Source of the DNA: Devosia crocina
Lineage (GTDB): Bacteria > Pseudomonadota > Alphaproteobacteria > Rhizobiales > Devosiaceae
Direction: 5' to 3'
NCBI RefSeq assembly: GCF_900116545.1
Contig: NZ_FPCK01000003.1
Coordinates: 62,001-126,000, forward strand
Length of the DNA: 64,000 nucleotides
Below, in pieces: positions 1 through 8,366 of the stretch (its first letter is position 1; every line of letters begins with the position of its first letter). The notes under the pieces are model-generated. The model did not search any database and had not been told where the DNA came from. It worked only from the letters and a program-made list of their open reading frames with translations. The position numbers and the translations under genes are program-made.

Positions 1-381
1 GGCGCAGGCGGCCACGACATTCTCCCAGGTCGTCAGCCCGCCCTTCGAGCGGGGAATGACGTGGTCGAAGGTCAGATCGTCACGCGAGCCGCAATATTGG
101 CACTGGAAGCGATCGCGCAGGAACACGTTGAAGCGCGTAAAGGCGGGATGGCGCGCCGGCTTCACATAATCCTTGAGCGAAACGACGCTCGGTAGGCGCA
201 TCTCGAAACTTGGAGAGTGGATCACCGTGTCATAGAGCGACACGATGTTGACGCGTTCGAGAAACACCGCCTTGATCGCGTCCTGCCAGGACCATAGCGA
301 GAGCGGATAATAGCTGAGAGGCCGAAAATCGGCGTTCAGCACAAGGGCGGGACAAGCCTCAGGCGACACATGTATGGTCAC
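1..381 (-). CDS. HNH endonuclease (3' end beyond window)
   Basis: The reading frame runs off the left edge, so only about 127 N-terminal codons are present. The visible part contains a zinc-knuckle-like CQYCG followed by DHVIPRSKGG, the first half of a classic HNH nuclease core (Cys-x2-Cys, then the catalytic Asp-His). The second Cys-x2-Cys and final His would lie outside the window. The start is GTG at 381 (V-T-I-H-V), preceded by GGGAGA about six bases upstream; no better start lies nearby. Proteins of this type are widespread single-copy genes in alphaproteobacteria, usually annotated only as HNH endonuclease, and their biological substrate is not established. Family assignment is firm; function in the cell is unknown. 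The gene reads away from the rest of the window, with an 89-bp gap to the next gene. Confidence 0.85.
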   Translation of the reverse strand, partial: MTIHVSPEACPALVLNADFRPLSYYPLSLWSWQDAIKAVFLERVNIVSLYDTVIHSPSFEMRLPSVVSLKDYVKPARHPAFTRFNVFLRDRFQCQYCGSRDDLTFDHVIPRSKGGLTTWENVVAACA

Positions 382-470
382 GTGAGTCTCCCGAAACGGG
401 AAGCGGTGAAGTCCATAGCCCCACTATACTAAGCCCTTTGTGTCAGGCCTGTGAAGCGGGGATGAAAGAC

Positions 471-1136
471 TTATTTTACTGTGACACGCCCGAGGAAACC
501 GGAAATGAACTCCAGCCCGTCCGGCGAAATGCCGTGCCCGGTTCCGGGACTGACATGATAGCTGACATCATAGCCCGCATCGGTGAGGACGCCGGCGGCT
601 TCCGCGCTGTGTTCGGGATGGACGACGTCGTCGCGATCGCCATGAACGAGACAGACCGGGGGCTTGGCCAACTCTGTGCCGCCAAAGCCTTTGGACGGCA
701 GGAAAGCGCCGGCCACCCCGATCACACCCATCAACTTCTTGTCCGCAGGAAGCGAAAGCCCGACATGGAGCGCCATCATCGCGCCCTGGCTGAAGCCCCC
801 AAGGATCGTGCGCTCGGGCGTTATCCCGGTTTGCGCCCAGAGGTCTTCGAGCAGTTCGATGACCACCGGCCGCGCCTTGATGATGCCGGTCTGCCGACTG
901 GCCAGACGATCCCCGGACCAGTCGATGGCAAACCATTGATGGCCCGCTCCTGTCATCGTCGCCGGCTCGGGGGCATTGGGGGACAGAAACAGCGCGCCGG
1001 GCAAGAGGTGCTGCCAATGGGGGGCGAGGGCGATCAGGTCATTGCCGTCGCTGCCATAGCCATGGAGCAGGATCACCGCGCTATCGGGCGCTTCGCCATT
1101 GGCGGGAGCCATCATCGGCCCGGAAAGCTTGGTCAC
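471..1136 (-). CDS. Alpha/beta-hydrolase, phospholipase/carboxylesterase family
   Basis: A 221-residue soluble alpha/beta hydrolase. The N-terminal strand and oxyanion region read VILLHGYGSDGNDL; the nucleophile elbow is GGFSQGAMMA (Ser near residue 115), an Asp follows in LVHGDRDDVV, and the catalytic His is in PGTGHGIS near the C-terminus, so the triad is complete. Length and motif layout match the carboxylesterase/YpfH-type serine esterase family, which hydrolyses short acyl esters or lysophospholipids; the physiological substrate cannot be told from sequence. The start is GTG at 1136, overlapping the stop of the upstream glycosylase gene by 4 bp (GTGA), which suggests translational coupling in a two-gene operon. 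No signal peptide is seen, so it should be cytoplasmic. Confidence 0.88.
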   Translation of the reverse strand: MTKLSGPMMAPANGEAPDSAVILLHGYGSDGNDLIALAPHWQHLLPGALFLSPNAPEPATMTGAGHQWFAIDWSGDRLASRQTGIIKARPVVIELLEDLWAQTGITPERTILGGFSQGAMMALHVGLSLPADKKLMGVIGVAGAFLPSKGFGGTELAKPPVCLVHGDRDDVVHPEHSAEAAGVLTDAGYDVSYHVSPGTGHGISPDGLEFISGFLGRVTVK

Positions 1137-1810
1137 AGCAGAATTCCTTCCTTGTCGCGCAGGAGCGCAAAATAGCGCCAGAACAACAGCGCTGCCGCCG
1201 AGCGATGCGGCGACCAGCCTTGCGCAAGCCCGATCATCTCCTTGATCGTCGGGCGTGCGTCAAGGCCAAGCCCGTGATGGGCCGCCTTGAGAAGGGCGAG
1301 ATCCCCGGCCGGGAAAATATCGGGATGCGCGGCGCAGAAAAGCAGATAGACCTCGGCCGTCCAGGGCCCTATTCCCTTGAGCGCCACCAGGGCCCTGATC
1401 GCGTCTTCGGCCGGCAAGGCATCGACCTCGGCAAAGTTGAGGCCTCCCGCTACAACTGTCTCGGCAACAGTGCGCACGGCCAGAAACTTGCCGCGCGAGA
1501 ACCCGGCGCCGCGGACCGTTTCCTCGGAAAGCAGGAGATAACTTTGCGGCTCGAGAGCTCCCGGCAACTGTTCGAACCGCCCCCAGATCGCTGCGGCGCT
1601 CTGCACGGACAGCTGCTGGCCGCAGATCACCTTGGCCATGCCGGCAAAGCCCTTGGGATTGACGCGCGGCAAGACCGCCCCGACCCGCTCGCGCATGGGC
1701 AGCAATTGCGGCACCATGGCCATGAGATTGTCGAGATGGGCTGCGACCCCCTCGGCCGTGTCGATCCGCGGTGACGCGCCGGGCGCAAAGATGGTAGTGG
1801 CAAGAACCAT
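1133..1810 (-). CDS. DNA-3-methyladenine glycosylase II (AlkA-like, HhH-GPD)
   Basis: A base-excision repair glycosylase that removes alkylated purines from DNA. The HhH-GPD fold is recognisable: an early CGQQLSVQSAA helix, the helix-hairpin-helix LKGIGPWTAEVYLL, and the catalytic Asp in FPAGDLALLKAA. The iron-sulfur cluster loop of MutY/Nth is absent, and the length (about 225 residues) fits AlkA/MAG-type enzymes. The start is chosen at ATG 1810 (M-V-L-A-T-T); a TTG 39 bases further upstream is in frame but would lie deep inside the divergent gluQRS gene. With ATG 1810 the start codon overlaps the opposite-strand start of gluQRS within the tetranucleotide CATG. No strong Shine-Dalgarno sequence is visible, so the start is moderately sure. 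It is the first gene of an operon with the esterase. Confidence 0.85.
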   Translation of the reverse strand: MVLATTIFAPGASPRIDTAEGVAAHLDNLMAMVPQLLPMRERVGAVLPRVNPKGFAGMAKVICGQQLSVQSAAAIWGRFEQLPGALEPQSYLLLSEETVRGAGFSRGKFLAVRTVAETVVAGGLNFAEVDALPAEDAIRALVALKGIGPWTAEVYLLFCAAHPDIFPAGDLALLKAAHHGLGLDARPTIKEMIGLAQGWSPHRSAAALLFWRYFALLRDKEGILL

Positions 1811-2657
1811 GTCAGATAAACCGCAACTTCGTTTTGCCCCGAGCCCCAATGGACGCCTGCATCTGGGCCACGCGCTTTCAGCGCTCGTGACCTGGGCGGC
1901 CGCCGATCATTTCGGTGGCACGGCGCATTTGCGCATCGAAGACATCGACATCAACCGGTGTAAACCCGAATTTACCGAGGCCATTGTCGAGGATCTCCAT
2001 TGGCTCGGCCTCTCTTGGCCCGAACCGGTGCTGGTCCAGTCCGAACGGTTTGCCCTTTATGCCGAAGCGGCCGATCGCCTGCGCCGGCGCGATCTCATCT
2101 ATCCCTGTTTTTGCTCGCGCTCCGAAATCGCCGCCCGGGCCGAGGATAAGGATCCCGATGGCGCTCCGATCTATCCGGGCACCTGCAAGCATCTAACCAA
2201 TGCCGAACGCATCATCCGCTTTGAGCGCGGCGATCCGGTTCAGTTCCGGCTCGACACAGAGCGGGCGATCGAAGAGACCGGCATGCTGACCTATACGGTC
2301 ATCGGCCCTACGCTCGCCGATCGCCCGCAGATCCGCTATGCCCGTCCGCAGCGCTGGGGCGATGTGGTGCTCCAGCGCAAGGATATGGGCACCAGCTATC
2401 ATCTCAGCGTCGTCGTCGACGATGCGGCCCAGGCGATCACCCATGTCACGCGCGGCCGCGACATGGAGGCAGCAACCGACATTCACGTGCTCCTGCAGAT
2501 GCTTTTGGGATTTTCGACGCCGATCTACCATTTCCACCGCCTTCTTCTCGGCGACGATGGGCAGAAACTGGCGAAATCACGCAGCAGCCAGACCCTCGCC
2601 GACCTGCGCAGCGAGGGTTGGACAGCCGGCGATGTCAGGCGCGCAGTTGGGTTCTAG
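1809..2657 (+). CDS. gluQRS: Glutamyl-Q tRNA(Asp) synthetase
   Basis: This paralogue of glutamyl-tRNA synthetase lacks the anticodon-binding domain and attaches glutamate to the queuosine base of tRNA(Asp). The 282-residue protein starts MSDKPQLRFAPSPNG and has the HIGH-type signature GRLHLGHA near residue 17, a zinc-binding cluster represented by YPCFCSR and YPGTC, and the KMSKS-like loop QKLAKSRSS near the C-terminus. Length is typical of the truncated family and far short of GltX. The start ATG 1809 aligns with the family N-terminus; an in-frame ATG 18 bases upstream is possible. It is divergent from the AlkA-like gene with overlapping start codons, so its ribosome binding region lies inside that gene's 5' coding sequence. 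Confidence 0.92.
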   Translation: MSDKPQLRFAPSPNGRLHLGHALSALVTWAAADHFGGTAHLRIEDIDINRCKPEFTEAIVEDLHWLGLSWPEPVLVQSERFALYAEAADRLRRRDLIYPCFCSRSEIAARAEDKDPDGAPIYPGTCKHLTNAERIIRFERGDPVQFRLDTERAIEETGMLTYTVIGPTLADRPQIRYARPQRWGDVVLQRKDMGTSYHLSVVVDDAAQAITHVTRGRDMEAATDIHVLLQMLLGFSTPIYHFHRLLLGDDGQKLAKSRSSQTLADLRSEGWTAGDVRRAVGF

Positions 2658-2687
2658 AGCCCAGCCCGACTTTTCGCGAACGGGCCG

Positions 2688-3635
2688 CTAAGCCGCCTTT
2701 TTCCCCCCGACAAGCGCCCCGACCGTTGCCGCCACGGCCGCTTCGAACGGCGTTTCGAAACCGTCCCCCAGGATCGCCCGAAGTCGCGGATCGACCAGTT
2801 CCATCTCGTTGTGCCAGAGATAGCGCATGCGATAGATATCGCGCATCACCGGGTTGAACAGTCCCACCGCCCGCAGCCCCCACCAGGCTAGTGGCGCAAC
2901 CTTGACCTGGTGGTCGAGTGCCGTCTCGATAGCCGCCATGACCTGCCTATTGGTCACCCAGTGGCCGGCAAAGTGGAAATTCTCGAACCCGGCGAGGGTC
3001 TGCCGCCGTTCCGCCAAAACGGCAAAGGCACGCGCCAGATCGGGCAGATAGGCCCAGCTATGGCCCAGCTCCAGCGGGCCCATATGGTAGATCCGTCCCT
3101 TGCTCAGATCCATCAGCATGGCATCGCCGAACCATTCGCCATGGTTGCCGGGCCCGAAGAAATCACCCGCGCGCAAAATGATGGTCTGGAATTTTCCGGC
3201 TGCAGAGGCCTCTTTCAGCATGCCTTCGAGCCGCATCCGAATTTCACCGCGGGGCGCCTCGGCACTTTGCCGCAGGTCCGGGGTGATGCGCCGGTCTCCG
3301 GCCCGATAATTGTAGATCGTTCCGGGAAAGAGCAGCGTCTTGCCGCTCGTGCCCAAGGCGTCAATCACCACCTGCAACTGCCGTTCCGAGCGCCCATTGC
3401 CCCATTGGTCATAGCGCAGGTGCAAGGCATTGAGAACCACATCTGCATCGGCGATCGCGCCGCGAACCACCGCCACATCGTCGGCATCGCCGGCAATGAA
3501 CCGCGTGCCGTCTACCGGCTTTCGATTTGTCCGCGCCAAGCCAGTTACCGTCCATCCCGCGTCGCGAAAGGCGATCATGGCGGCATGTCCAATATGCCCG
3601 TTGCTCCCCAAAACCGTGACGTTACCCTTGCTCAT
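2688..3635 (-). CDS. NAD(P)-dependent epimerase/dehydratase-like SDR protein
   Basis: An extended/atypical SDR of about 315 residues. The N-terminus carries a Rossmann strand and dinucleotide loop VLGSNGHIGHAA (G-x-x-G-x-x-G spacing), followed by an Asp after the second strand (AGDADD) and a central LLFPGTIYNYRAGD segment where the SDR Tyr is expected. The YxxxK pair is not clearly conserved, so it may be an NmrA-like sensor or a reductase with altered catalysis. ATG 3635 is chosen over the adjacent TTG 3638 because GGAGA lies about eight bases upstream of the ATG. It is divergently transcribed from a LysR regulator 88 bp away, the usual layout of a regulator and its target. The substrate is unknown. 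Confidence 0.8.
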   Translation of the reverse strand: MSKGNVTVLGSNGHIGHAAMIAFRDAGWTVTGLARTNRKPVDGTRFIAGDADDVAVVRGAIADADVVLNALHLRYDQWGNGRSERQLQVVIDALGTSGKTLLFPGTIYNYRAGDRRITPDLRQSAEAPRGEIRMRLEGMLKEASAAGKFQTIILRAGDFFGPGNHGEWFGDAMLMDLSKGRIYHMGPLELGHSWAYLPDLARAFAVLAERRQTLAGFENFHFAGHWVTNRQVMAAIETALDHQVKVAPLAWWGLRAVGLFNPVMRDIYRMRYLWHNEMELVDPRLRAILGDGFETPFEAAVAATVGALVGGKKAA

Positions 3636-3723
3636 CAACTGTCTCCAAAACTTGCGGGAGATAGAATTGCCTGCTACGTCTTCTTATGGCGATCTGCCAA
3701 TTTGCGAGATCGGATATTCAATC

Positions 3724-4614
3724 ATGAATAGAGAGCCGGACTGGTCCTTGTGGCGCAGCTTTGCCGCCGTGATCGAGCATGGTTCCCTGTCTGGCGCCGC
3801 GCGCGCACTCAAATCAAGTCAGCCCACGATCGGCCGTCATGTCGAGCAGCTCGAGGACCAGCTCGGGCTCTCCCTATTCGAACGCAGCCTGACCGGCCTC
3901 AAGCCGAACGACACTGCGCTCAAACTCTATGGCCCCATAGCAAAGGCGCAGGCTGCGCTGGCGGAAGCCACCATGATGGCCGAAGGCGCGCAGGACGAAA
4001 CCGGTGGCACCGTGCGGATCACGGCAAGCGCCATGATCTCGAACTATGTTCTGCCCGAAATTCTCGCTGCCATCCGCGCGCTCCATCCGCGCATCGCGCT
4101 TGAAATCGTGCCCTCCGATTCAGCCGAAAACATCCTCATGCGCGAAGCGGACATCGCCATTCGCATGTTTCGCCCCAACCAGCTCGAACTCGTGACCCGG
4201 CATCTGGGGGACCTCGCGCTCCACCCTGCGGCCCATGAAAGCTATCTTGCCCGGCGCGGCCGACCGCAGACAGCGGAGGATCTCTGGCATCACGATCTTC
4301 TCGGCTTTGATCGGTCCGACGCGATCATTACCCATGCGCGAAAGCTCGGCTTTCCCCTGACGCGGGACAATTTCGCGCTGCGTTCCGATGACCAACCGCA
4401 CCTCTGGGAACTCATGCGCGCCGGCCTCGGCATCGGCTTTGCTCAGGACAAGCTGGTGTGCAAGACGCCCGGCATGGTGCTGCTGCCCATAGACCTCGCC
4501 ATTCCGCCCTTGCCGGTCTGGCTGACGACACACCGGGAACTATATACTTCCCATCGCATTCGAGCCGTCTATGACGCCTTGGCGAGGGGCCTTTGCGCCT
4601 ATATTGAGAACTGA
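3724..4614 (+). CDS. LysR-family transcriptional regulator
   Basis: A 296-residue LTTR. The winged HTH is in residues 8-65: FAAVIEHGSLSGAARAL, then SQPTIGRHVEQLEDQLG and LSLFERS, the hallmark LysR recognition region. The rest is the two-lobed substrate-binding domain (TVRITASAMISNYVLPEIL onward). ATG 3724 gives M-N-R-E-P-D-W-S and an N-terminus of standard length. It faces the SDR gene across 88 bp, so regulation of that gene and autoregulation are likely; the effector is unknown. LysR proteins commonly bind T-N11-A motifs in such gaps, but none was singled out here. The next gene starts 21 bp downstream on the same strand. Confidence 0.92.
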   Translation: MNREPDWSLWRSFAAVIEHGSLSGAARALKSSQPTIGRHVEQLEDQLGLSLFERSLTGLKPNDTALKLYGPIAKAQAALAEATMMAEGAQDETGGTVRITASAMISNYVLPEILAAIRALHPRIALEIVPSDSAENILMREADIAIRMFRPNQLELVTRHLGDLALHPAAHESYLARRGRPQTAEDLWHHDLLGFDRSDAIITHARKLGFPLTRDNFALRSDDQPHLWELMRAGLGIGFAQDKLVCKTPGMVLLPIDLAIPPLPVWLTTHRELYTSHRIRAVYDALARGLCAYIEN

Positions 4615-4635
4615 ACCGCCACGGAGCCAGAACCT

Positions 4636-4833
4636 ATGCAGACCCTTCTCAATATCGGCATCGCGCTGGCGCTTCTGTTTGTGATCATCGTTCTGGGCAT
4701 GGGCCTTTGGAACATGACCAAGGGCGGCTCGTCCAATACCAGCCAGCGTCTGATGCGTCTACGCGTCATGGGCCAGGCGCTCGCCATCCTGCTTCTGCTC
4801 GGCGCGCTTTTTCTGTTCGGCGGTCGCGGCTAG
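4636..4833 (+). CDS. Twin-transmembrane HIG1-domain-like small protein
   Basis: A 65-residue inner-membrane protein with two hydrophobic helices (about residues 4-25 and 47-62) joined by a basic cytoplasmic loop, MTKGGSSNTSQRLMRLRVM. The loop resembles the conserved QRLMRxRVxxQ region of alphaproteobacterial HIG1/twin-transmembrane proteins, relatives of the mitochondrial respiratory supercomplex factors. A role around terminal oxidases is therefore plausible but inferred only from the family. Start ATG 4636 has GGAG about nine bases upstream. It follows the LysR gene by 21 bp and is followed by an intergenic palindromic repeat, which probably ends the transcript. Confidence 0.75.
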   Translation: MQTLLNIGIALALLFVIIVLGMGLWNMTKGGSSNTSQRLMRLRVMGQALAILLLLGALFLFGGRG

Positions 4834-4866
4834 AAAAACACCATCTGGCCAGACGGCAAACCTTAT

Positions 4867-4940
4867 CGTCACCACCGGGCTTGTCCCGGTGGTGCATGCA
4901 TCGCAAAGATGGATCGCTGGAACAAGCCCGGCAATGACGG
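4867..4940. repeat. Mosaic intergenic palindromic element (CCGGGCTTGTCCCGG type)
   Basis: The segment contains the hairpin CACCACCGGGC-TTGT-CCCGGTGGTG and ends with an inverted copy of the outer part (ACAAGCCCGGCAATGACGG). This architecture resembles the RIME/BIME-like mosaic elements of Hyphomicrobiales. Related copies lie at 9151-9236 and 29623-29706. It sits between the HIG1-like gene and the rhomboid gene, both on the plus strand. Confidence 0.65.
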
Positions 4941-5007
4941 CGGAAGGGCCTACCCCACGTGCCGGCTTCATCTATGATGACCCCGGTCCGGTCCGAGGAG
5001 ACAAACG

Positions 5008-5691
5008 CTGTTCCTGCCCCTCCACGACGTCAATCCGCATCGTCACGTCGACTTTCCCTACATCACCTATGGGCTCATGGGGCTCACCATTCTGGTGTTC
5101 CTGTTCCAGTCACTGCAGCCGCCGTCCGCCTTCAATGACACGGCCGCCGCCTTTGGCATGATCCCGATCGTCGTGCGGGATGTTTATCCCGCCCCACTCC
5201 CCTGGCTGCCCGATTGGGCAACTCTGGTCACCTACGCGTTTCTCCATGCCGACTGGCTGCATCTTCTGACCAATATGCTGTTTCTTTGGGTGTTTGGCGA
5301 CAATATCGAGGACGCATTGGGCCATGTGCGCTTTCTCGTTTTTTACCTCGCCTGCGCGGTCCTCGCGGCCCTTGCCCATCTCCTGTTCAACTGGTCCGGC
5401 AATGGCCCGCTGATCGGCGCGTCGGGTGCGGTCGCCGGCGTCATGGGCGCCTATATCCTCCTTTATCCCCATGCGCGGGTTTTCGTTCTGGCCCGCATCG
5501 TCTGGCTCATTCCCCTGCCCGTTCCGGCCTTCTGGATGCTGGGGTTCTGGGTGGCGACGCAGCTCTTTTATGGCGTCATAGGATCGGACGAGCCCGTGGC
5601 CTGGTGGGCCCATATCGGCGGCTTCCTAGCCGGCATCATCCTTGCTCCGCTCATGCGCCGCCAGGGCGTTGCGCTCTTCGGGGGACGCTGA
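5008..5691 (+). CDS. Rhomboid-family intramembrane serine protease
   Basis: A six-helix rhomboid protease. Motifs are HLLTNMLFLWVFGDNIED (helix 2 and its Asn), the nucleophile GASGAVAGVMGAY (Ser in GASG, helix 4), and the catalytic His in WWAHIGGFLAGI (helix 6), so it should be active. The start is unusual. In-frame translation upstream of ATG 5077 gives L-F-L-P-L-H-D-V-N-P-H-R-H-V-D-F-P-Y, which matches the family N-terminus (MFLPLHD-type). Between the upstream in-frame stop (TGA at 4978) and ATG 5077 there is no ATG, GTG or TTG. A GAGGAG ribosome binding site (4995-5000) stands seven bases before CTG 5008. I therefore place the start at CTG 5008 (227 residues); ATG 5077 would cut into the first membrane helix and has no ribosome binding site. 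Confidence 0.85.
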   Translation: MFLPLHDVNPHRHVDFPYITYGLMGLTILVFLFQSLQPPSAFNDTAAAFGMIPIVVRDVYPAPLPWLPDWATLVTYAFLHADWLHLLTNMLFLWVFGDNIEDALGHVRFLVFYLACAVLAALAHLLFNWSGNGPLIGASGAVAGVMGAYILLYPHARVFVLARIVWLIPLPVPAFWMLGFWVATQLFYGVIGSDEPVAWWAHIGGFLAGIILAPLMRRQGVALFGGR

Positions 5692-5754
5692 GACTTTCTT
5701 TACGTGCGTTGGCTAAGGTGCCTGCGTCTACTGTATTGCGTCAGGACCTTGCCC

Positions 5755-5937
5755 ATGAATACCGATCTCGCCTCGAGCCTGATGACGGCGCGCACGGCCC
5801 AGACGCAGCATTCGATCCAGGTCGCGATCGTCAAGAAGCAGCACGACATGCAGACCCAGCTTCTCGACATGCTGCTCCAGCCCGCGCAGGCGGCCCTGCC
5901 GGCCGGCCAGGGCGCGCAGGTCGACAAGACGGCGTAA
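5755..5937 (+). CDS. YjfB-family putative motility protein
   Basis: A 60-residue protein beginning MNTDLASSLMTARTAQTQ and containing VAIVKKQHDMQTQLLDMLLQ, the compact helical pattern of the YjfB (putative motility protein) family. The middle is rich in Gln and Ala; there is no signal peptide or membrane helix. Start ATG 5755 has AGGA about nine bases upstream. An in-frame ATG at 5704 would add a Leu/Arg/Cys-rich stretch unlike the family. The biochemical role of YjfB proteins is unknown; the motility link comes from the family name and genome context elsewhere. A long inverted repeat follows the stop by 30 bp. Confidence 0.7.
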   Translation: MNTDLASSLMTARTAQTQHSIQVAIVKKQHDMQTQLLDMLLQPAQAALPAGQGAQVDKTA

Positions 5938-5967
5938 TTTGGTTGGGTAAAATATTGAGGGCGAAGA

Positions 5968-6088
5968 CCCCTCACCCTAACCCTCTCCCCAAAGGGGCGA
6001 GGGGACCAGGCTGGTGACTGTGAGCAGAACCTGCCTCACACTGGATCTTATCCCCTCGCCCCTTCGGGGAGAGGGTTAGGGTGAGGGG
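5968..6088. repeat. Long inverted repeat, 38-bp arms (CTCACCCTAACCCTCTCCCC family)
   Basis: Left arm 5968-6005 and right arm 6051-6088 are reverse complements at 37 of 38 positions by direct comparison, with a 45-nt spacer. Each arm itself contains a smaller hairpin (CCCC-AAA-GGGG type). Close copies are at 16987-17114 and, as a single arm, 19030-19067. It lies between the 3' ends of two convergent genes and can act as a transcription barrier in both directions. Confidence 0.9.
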
Positions 6089-6144
6089 TAAAGGCCCATC
6101 AGCCTGGCCACCAATCTAAACCCCTCATCCAGCCCTAAAGGCCA

Positions 6145-6167
6145 CCTTCTCCCCTCAGGGGAGAAGG
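6145..6167. terminator. Bidirectional hairpin CCTTCTCCCC-TCA-GGGGAGAAGG
   Basis: A perfect 10-bp stem with a 3-nt loop, ten bases downstream of the TlpA-like gene's stop. The identical 23-bp hairpin occurs at 19124-19146, also just downstream of a minus-strand gene. There is no strong T-run, so terminator function is inferred from position and repetition. Confidence 0.55.
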
Positions 6168-6177
6168 AAGACAGAAC

Positions 6178-6840
6178 TTACCCTCGCAATCCGATCAGTG
6201 CCTCGACCACGGCCTGGCCGTCCGGGCTGTGCCACTCTGCCGGACCCTGCAATACCGCTAGCTCGCATGCTTCGGGATCGAGCAATAAGGTTGCCGGCAG
6301 GCCGACGGCCACCGCCTCGCGCTTGAGGCGTTCGAAGGCAGCAAAACTGTTGTCGGCAAAAAGCGGCAGGTTTTCGAACTGTCCCTCGTCAAGGAACTCC
6401 TGCGCCTTGGCGAGCCCACCTTCCCCGATATCGAGATTGATCGGCACCACTTCGAACCTGTCCGAATTATACTGGGTCGCGATCGCATCGAGCGCGGGCA
6501 TTTCCTCCCGGCACGGCACGCACCAGCTCGCCCAGAAATTGACGAGCAGCGCCTTGCCGGAAAAATCGGCCAGCGTCATGTCCGTCCCATCGGCGCTCTT
6601 GAAGGCCATGTCGGCATAGCCGCGACCCTCGCCTGTGCCGTTGACGGCAGCGAGCTCGCCCACCGCTGCCTTATCGATGATCTGCGCTGCCGCCGACTGC
6701 ACGGGACAGGAGTTGGCCGAGGCGGCATTGCCGAGATAGGCCCACGAAGCTATAGCTACCGCCAAACCGGCACCTCCCAGCGCCACCACCGGCACCCAGT
6801 TCCGCCGGCCTTTTGGATTGGGTGCGCTGGTGTCCGACAT
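6178..6840 (-). CDS. TlpA-like membrane-anchored thioredoxin
   Basis: A 220-residue thiol-disulfide reductase of the TlpA/ResA group. A short cytoplasmic N-terminus ([15 protein letters not shown]) precedes one membrane helix (about residues 15-40), then a periplasmic thioredoxin fold with the redox centre [13 protein letters not shown] and the conserved cis-Pro region GLPATLLL. The enzyme probably keeps periplasmic cysteines reduced, for example for cytochrome c maturation. ATG 6840 is chosen because GGAGAG lies just upstream; an in-frame ATG 18 bases earlier is possible. It is divergent from argH with only 21 bp between start codons, an arrangement conserved in many Hyphomicrobiales. Confidence 0.88.
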   Translation of the reverse strand: MSDTSAPNPKGRRNWVPVVALGGAGLAVAIASWAYLGNAASANSCPVQSAAAQIIDKAAVGELAAVNGTGEGRGYADMAFKSADGTDMTLADFSGKALLVNFWASWCVPCREEMPALDAIATQYNSDRFEVVPINLDIGEGGLAKAQEFLDEGQFENLPLFADNSFAAFERLKREAVAVGLPATLLLDPEACELAVLQGPAEWHSPDGQAVVEALIGLRG

Positions 6841-6861
6841 GGTCTCTCCGAAAGGCAAAAG

Positions 6862-8310
6862 ATGAGCAACAAGATGTGGGGTGGACGGTTTGCATCCGGC
6901 CCCGACGCCATCATGGAAGAAATCAACGCTTCGATCGGTTTCGACCAGCGCCTCTTCCGCCAGGATATTGCCGGATCAAAGGCCCATGCGACAATGCTTG
7001 CAGCAAGCGGCATTTTGACCGAGGCCGACCGCGACGCCATTTTGAGGGGTCTAGACGAGGTCGAGGCGGAAATCGAGAACGGCACGTTCAAATTCTCGCG
7101 CTCGCTTGAAGACATCCATATGAACGTCGAATCGCGTCTGCGCGAAAAGATCGGCGATGCCGCCGGGCGCCTCCATACCGCCCGCAGCCGCAACGATCAG
7201 GTCGCAACCGATTTTAAGCTCTATGTTCGCGACAGTCTCGATCATCTGGTCGCCCAGATCCACACGCTGCAGCTCGCTCTCGTCATCAAAGCCGAGGAAG
7301 AGGCCGAAACCATCCTGCCCGGTTTTACACACCTTCAGAACGCCCAGCCGGTGACCTTCGGCCATCATCTGCTCGCCTATGTCGAAATGCTGGGCCGGGA
7401 TGCGGGCCGCCTTCTGGACGCGCGCCGGCGCCTCAATGAAAACCCCCTGGGCTCGGCCGCCCTTGCCGGCACACCCTACCCCATCGATCGCGACATGACC
7501 GCCACCGCGCTCGGCTTTGACCGGCCGACGGCCAATTCGCTCGATGCGGTTTCCGATCGTGACTTCATCCTCGAAACCCTTGCTGCATCCGCCATTTGCG
7601 CCATGCATCTGTCGCGTTTTGCCGAGGAAATGGTGATCTGGTCCTCGGCCCAGTTCGGCTTCATCCGCCTTTCGGACAAGTTCACCACCGGCTCCTCGAT
7701 CATGCCGCAAAAGCGCAATCCGGACGCTGCCGAACTGGTGCGCGCCAAGATCGGCCGGATCCTCGGCGCGCTGAATTCGCTCCTCGTCGTCATGAAGGGC
7801 CTGCCGCTCGCCTATTCCAAGGACATGCAGGAAGACAAGGAAGTCGCCTTCGATGCGCTCGATGCGCTTTCGCTGTCGCTGGCGGCCATGACCGGCATGG
7901 TTTCGGACATGGTTCCGAACCGAGAAAAGATGCACGCCTCGGCCTCGGCCGGCTTTTCCACGGCGACCGACATCGCCGACTGGCTGGTGCGTGAATTGAA
8001 CATCCCCTTCCGCGATGCCCATCACATCACCGGCGAGGTCGTCGCGCTTGCCGAAAGCAAGAATTGCGGTCTCGAAGGCCTCACCATCGAGGATTTCAAG
8101 ACCATCGACAGCCGCATCGACAGCCGTATCCATAAGGTGCTGACCGTCGAAGCCTCGGTCGCGGCGCGAAAATCCTATGGCGGCACCGCCCCCATCAATG
8201 TCTTGGCCCAGGCCGCTCGCTGGAAGTCGACCCTGACCGGGGAGGAACACGAGCCCCGCGCGCTCTCGAAAAAGAAGCATGGCGGCCATGGCGATGGCGG
8301 TGTTGAATAA
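6862..8310 (+). CDS. argH: Argininosuccinate lyase
   Basis: This enzyme makes the last step of arginine synthesis, splitting argininosuccinate into arginine and fumarate. It is a 482-residue member of the fumarase/aspartase superfamily. The opening [10 protein letters not shown] is typical of Arg[11 protein letters not shown] (residues about 109-118) and [13 protein letters not shown] (about 277-289, the mobile catalytic Ser loop) are the family signatures. Start ATG 6862 has AAAGG upstream. The tail after [12 protein letters not shown] is Lys/His/Gly-rich and longer than in most homologues. It is divergent from the tlpA-like gene; downstream come chaC and lysA on the same strand. Confidence 0.96.
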   Translation: MSNKMWGGRFASGPDAIMEEINASIGFDQRLFRQDIAGSKAHATMLAASGILTEADRDAILRGLDEVEAEIENGTFKFSRSLEDIHMNVESRLREKIGDAAGRLHTARSRNDQVATDFKLYVRDSLDHLVAQIHTLQLALVIKAEEEAETILPGFTHLQNAQPVTFGHHLLAYVEMLGRDAGRLLDARRRLNENPLGSAALAGTPYPIDRDMTATALGFDRPTANSLDAVSDRDFILETLAASAICAMHLSRFAEEMVIWSSAQFGFIRLSDKFTTGSSIMPQKRNPDAAELVRAKIGRILGALNSLLVVMKGLPLAYSKDMQEDKEVAFDALDALSLSLAAMTGMVSDMVPNREKMHASASAGFSTATDIADWLVRELNIPFRDAHHITGEVVALAESKNCGLEGLTIEDFKTIDSRIDSRIHKVLTVEASVAARKSYGGTAPINVLAQAARWKSTLTGEEHEPRALSKKKHGGHGDGGVE

Positions 8311-8333
8311 AGCGCCGAACTAGCCCAGATCTT

Positions 8334-8359
8334 TCCTTCTCCCCGAAATGGGAGAAGGA
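8334..8359 (+). repeat. Palindromic element that contains the chaC ribosome binding site
   Basis: The perfect 10-bp stem TCCTTCTCCC / GGGAGAAGGA (8334-8343 and 8350-8359, 6-nt loop) belongs to the same CCTTCTCCC family as 6145-6167 and 19124-19146. The 3' arm holds AAGGAG (8355-8360), six bases before the chaC ATG. If the hairpin forms in mRNA, the ribosome binding site is partly sequestered. Confidence 0.6.
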
Positions 8360-8366
8360 GCCCTGA

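Noticed and set aside
7051..8289. Minus-strand open frame opposite argH
   Set aside because: Antisense to the argininosuccinate lyase gene, with no domain signal.
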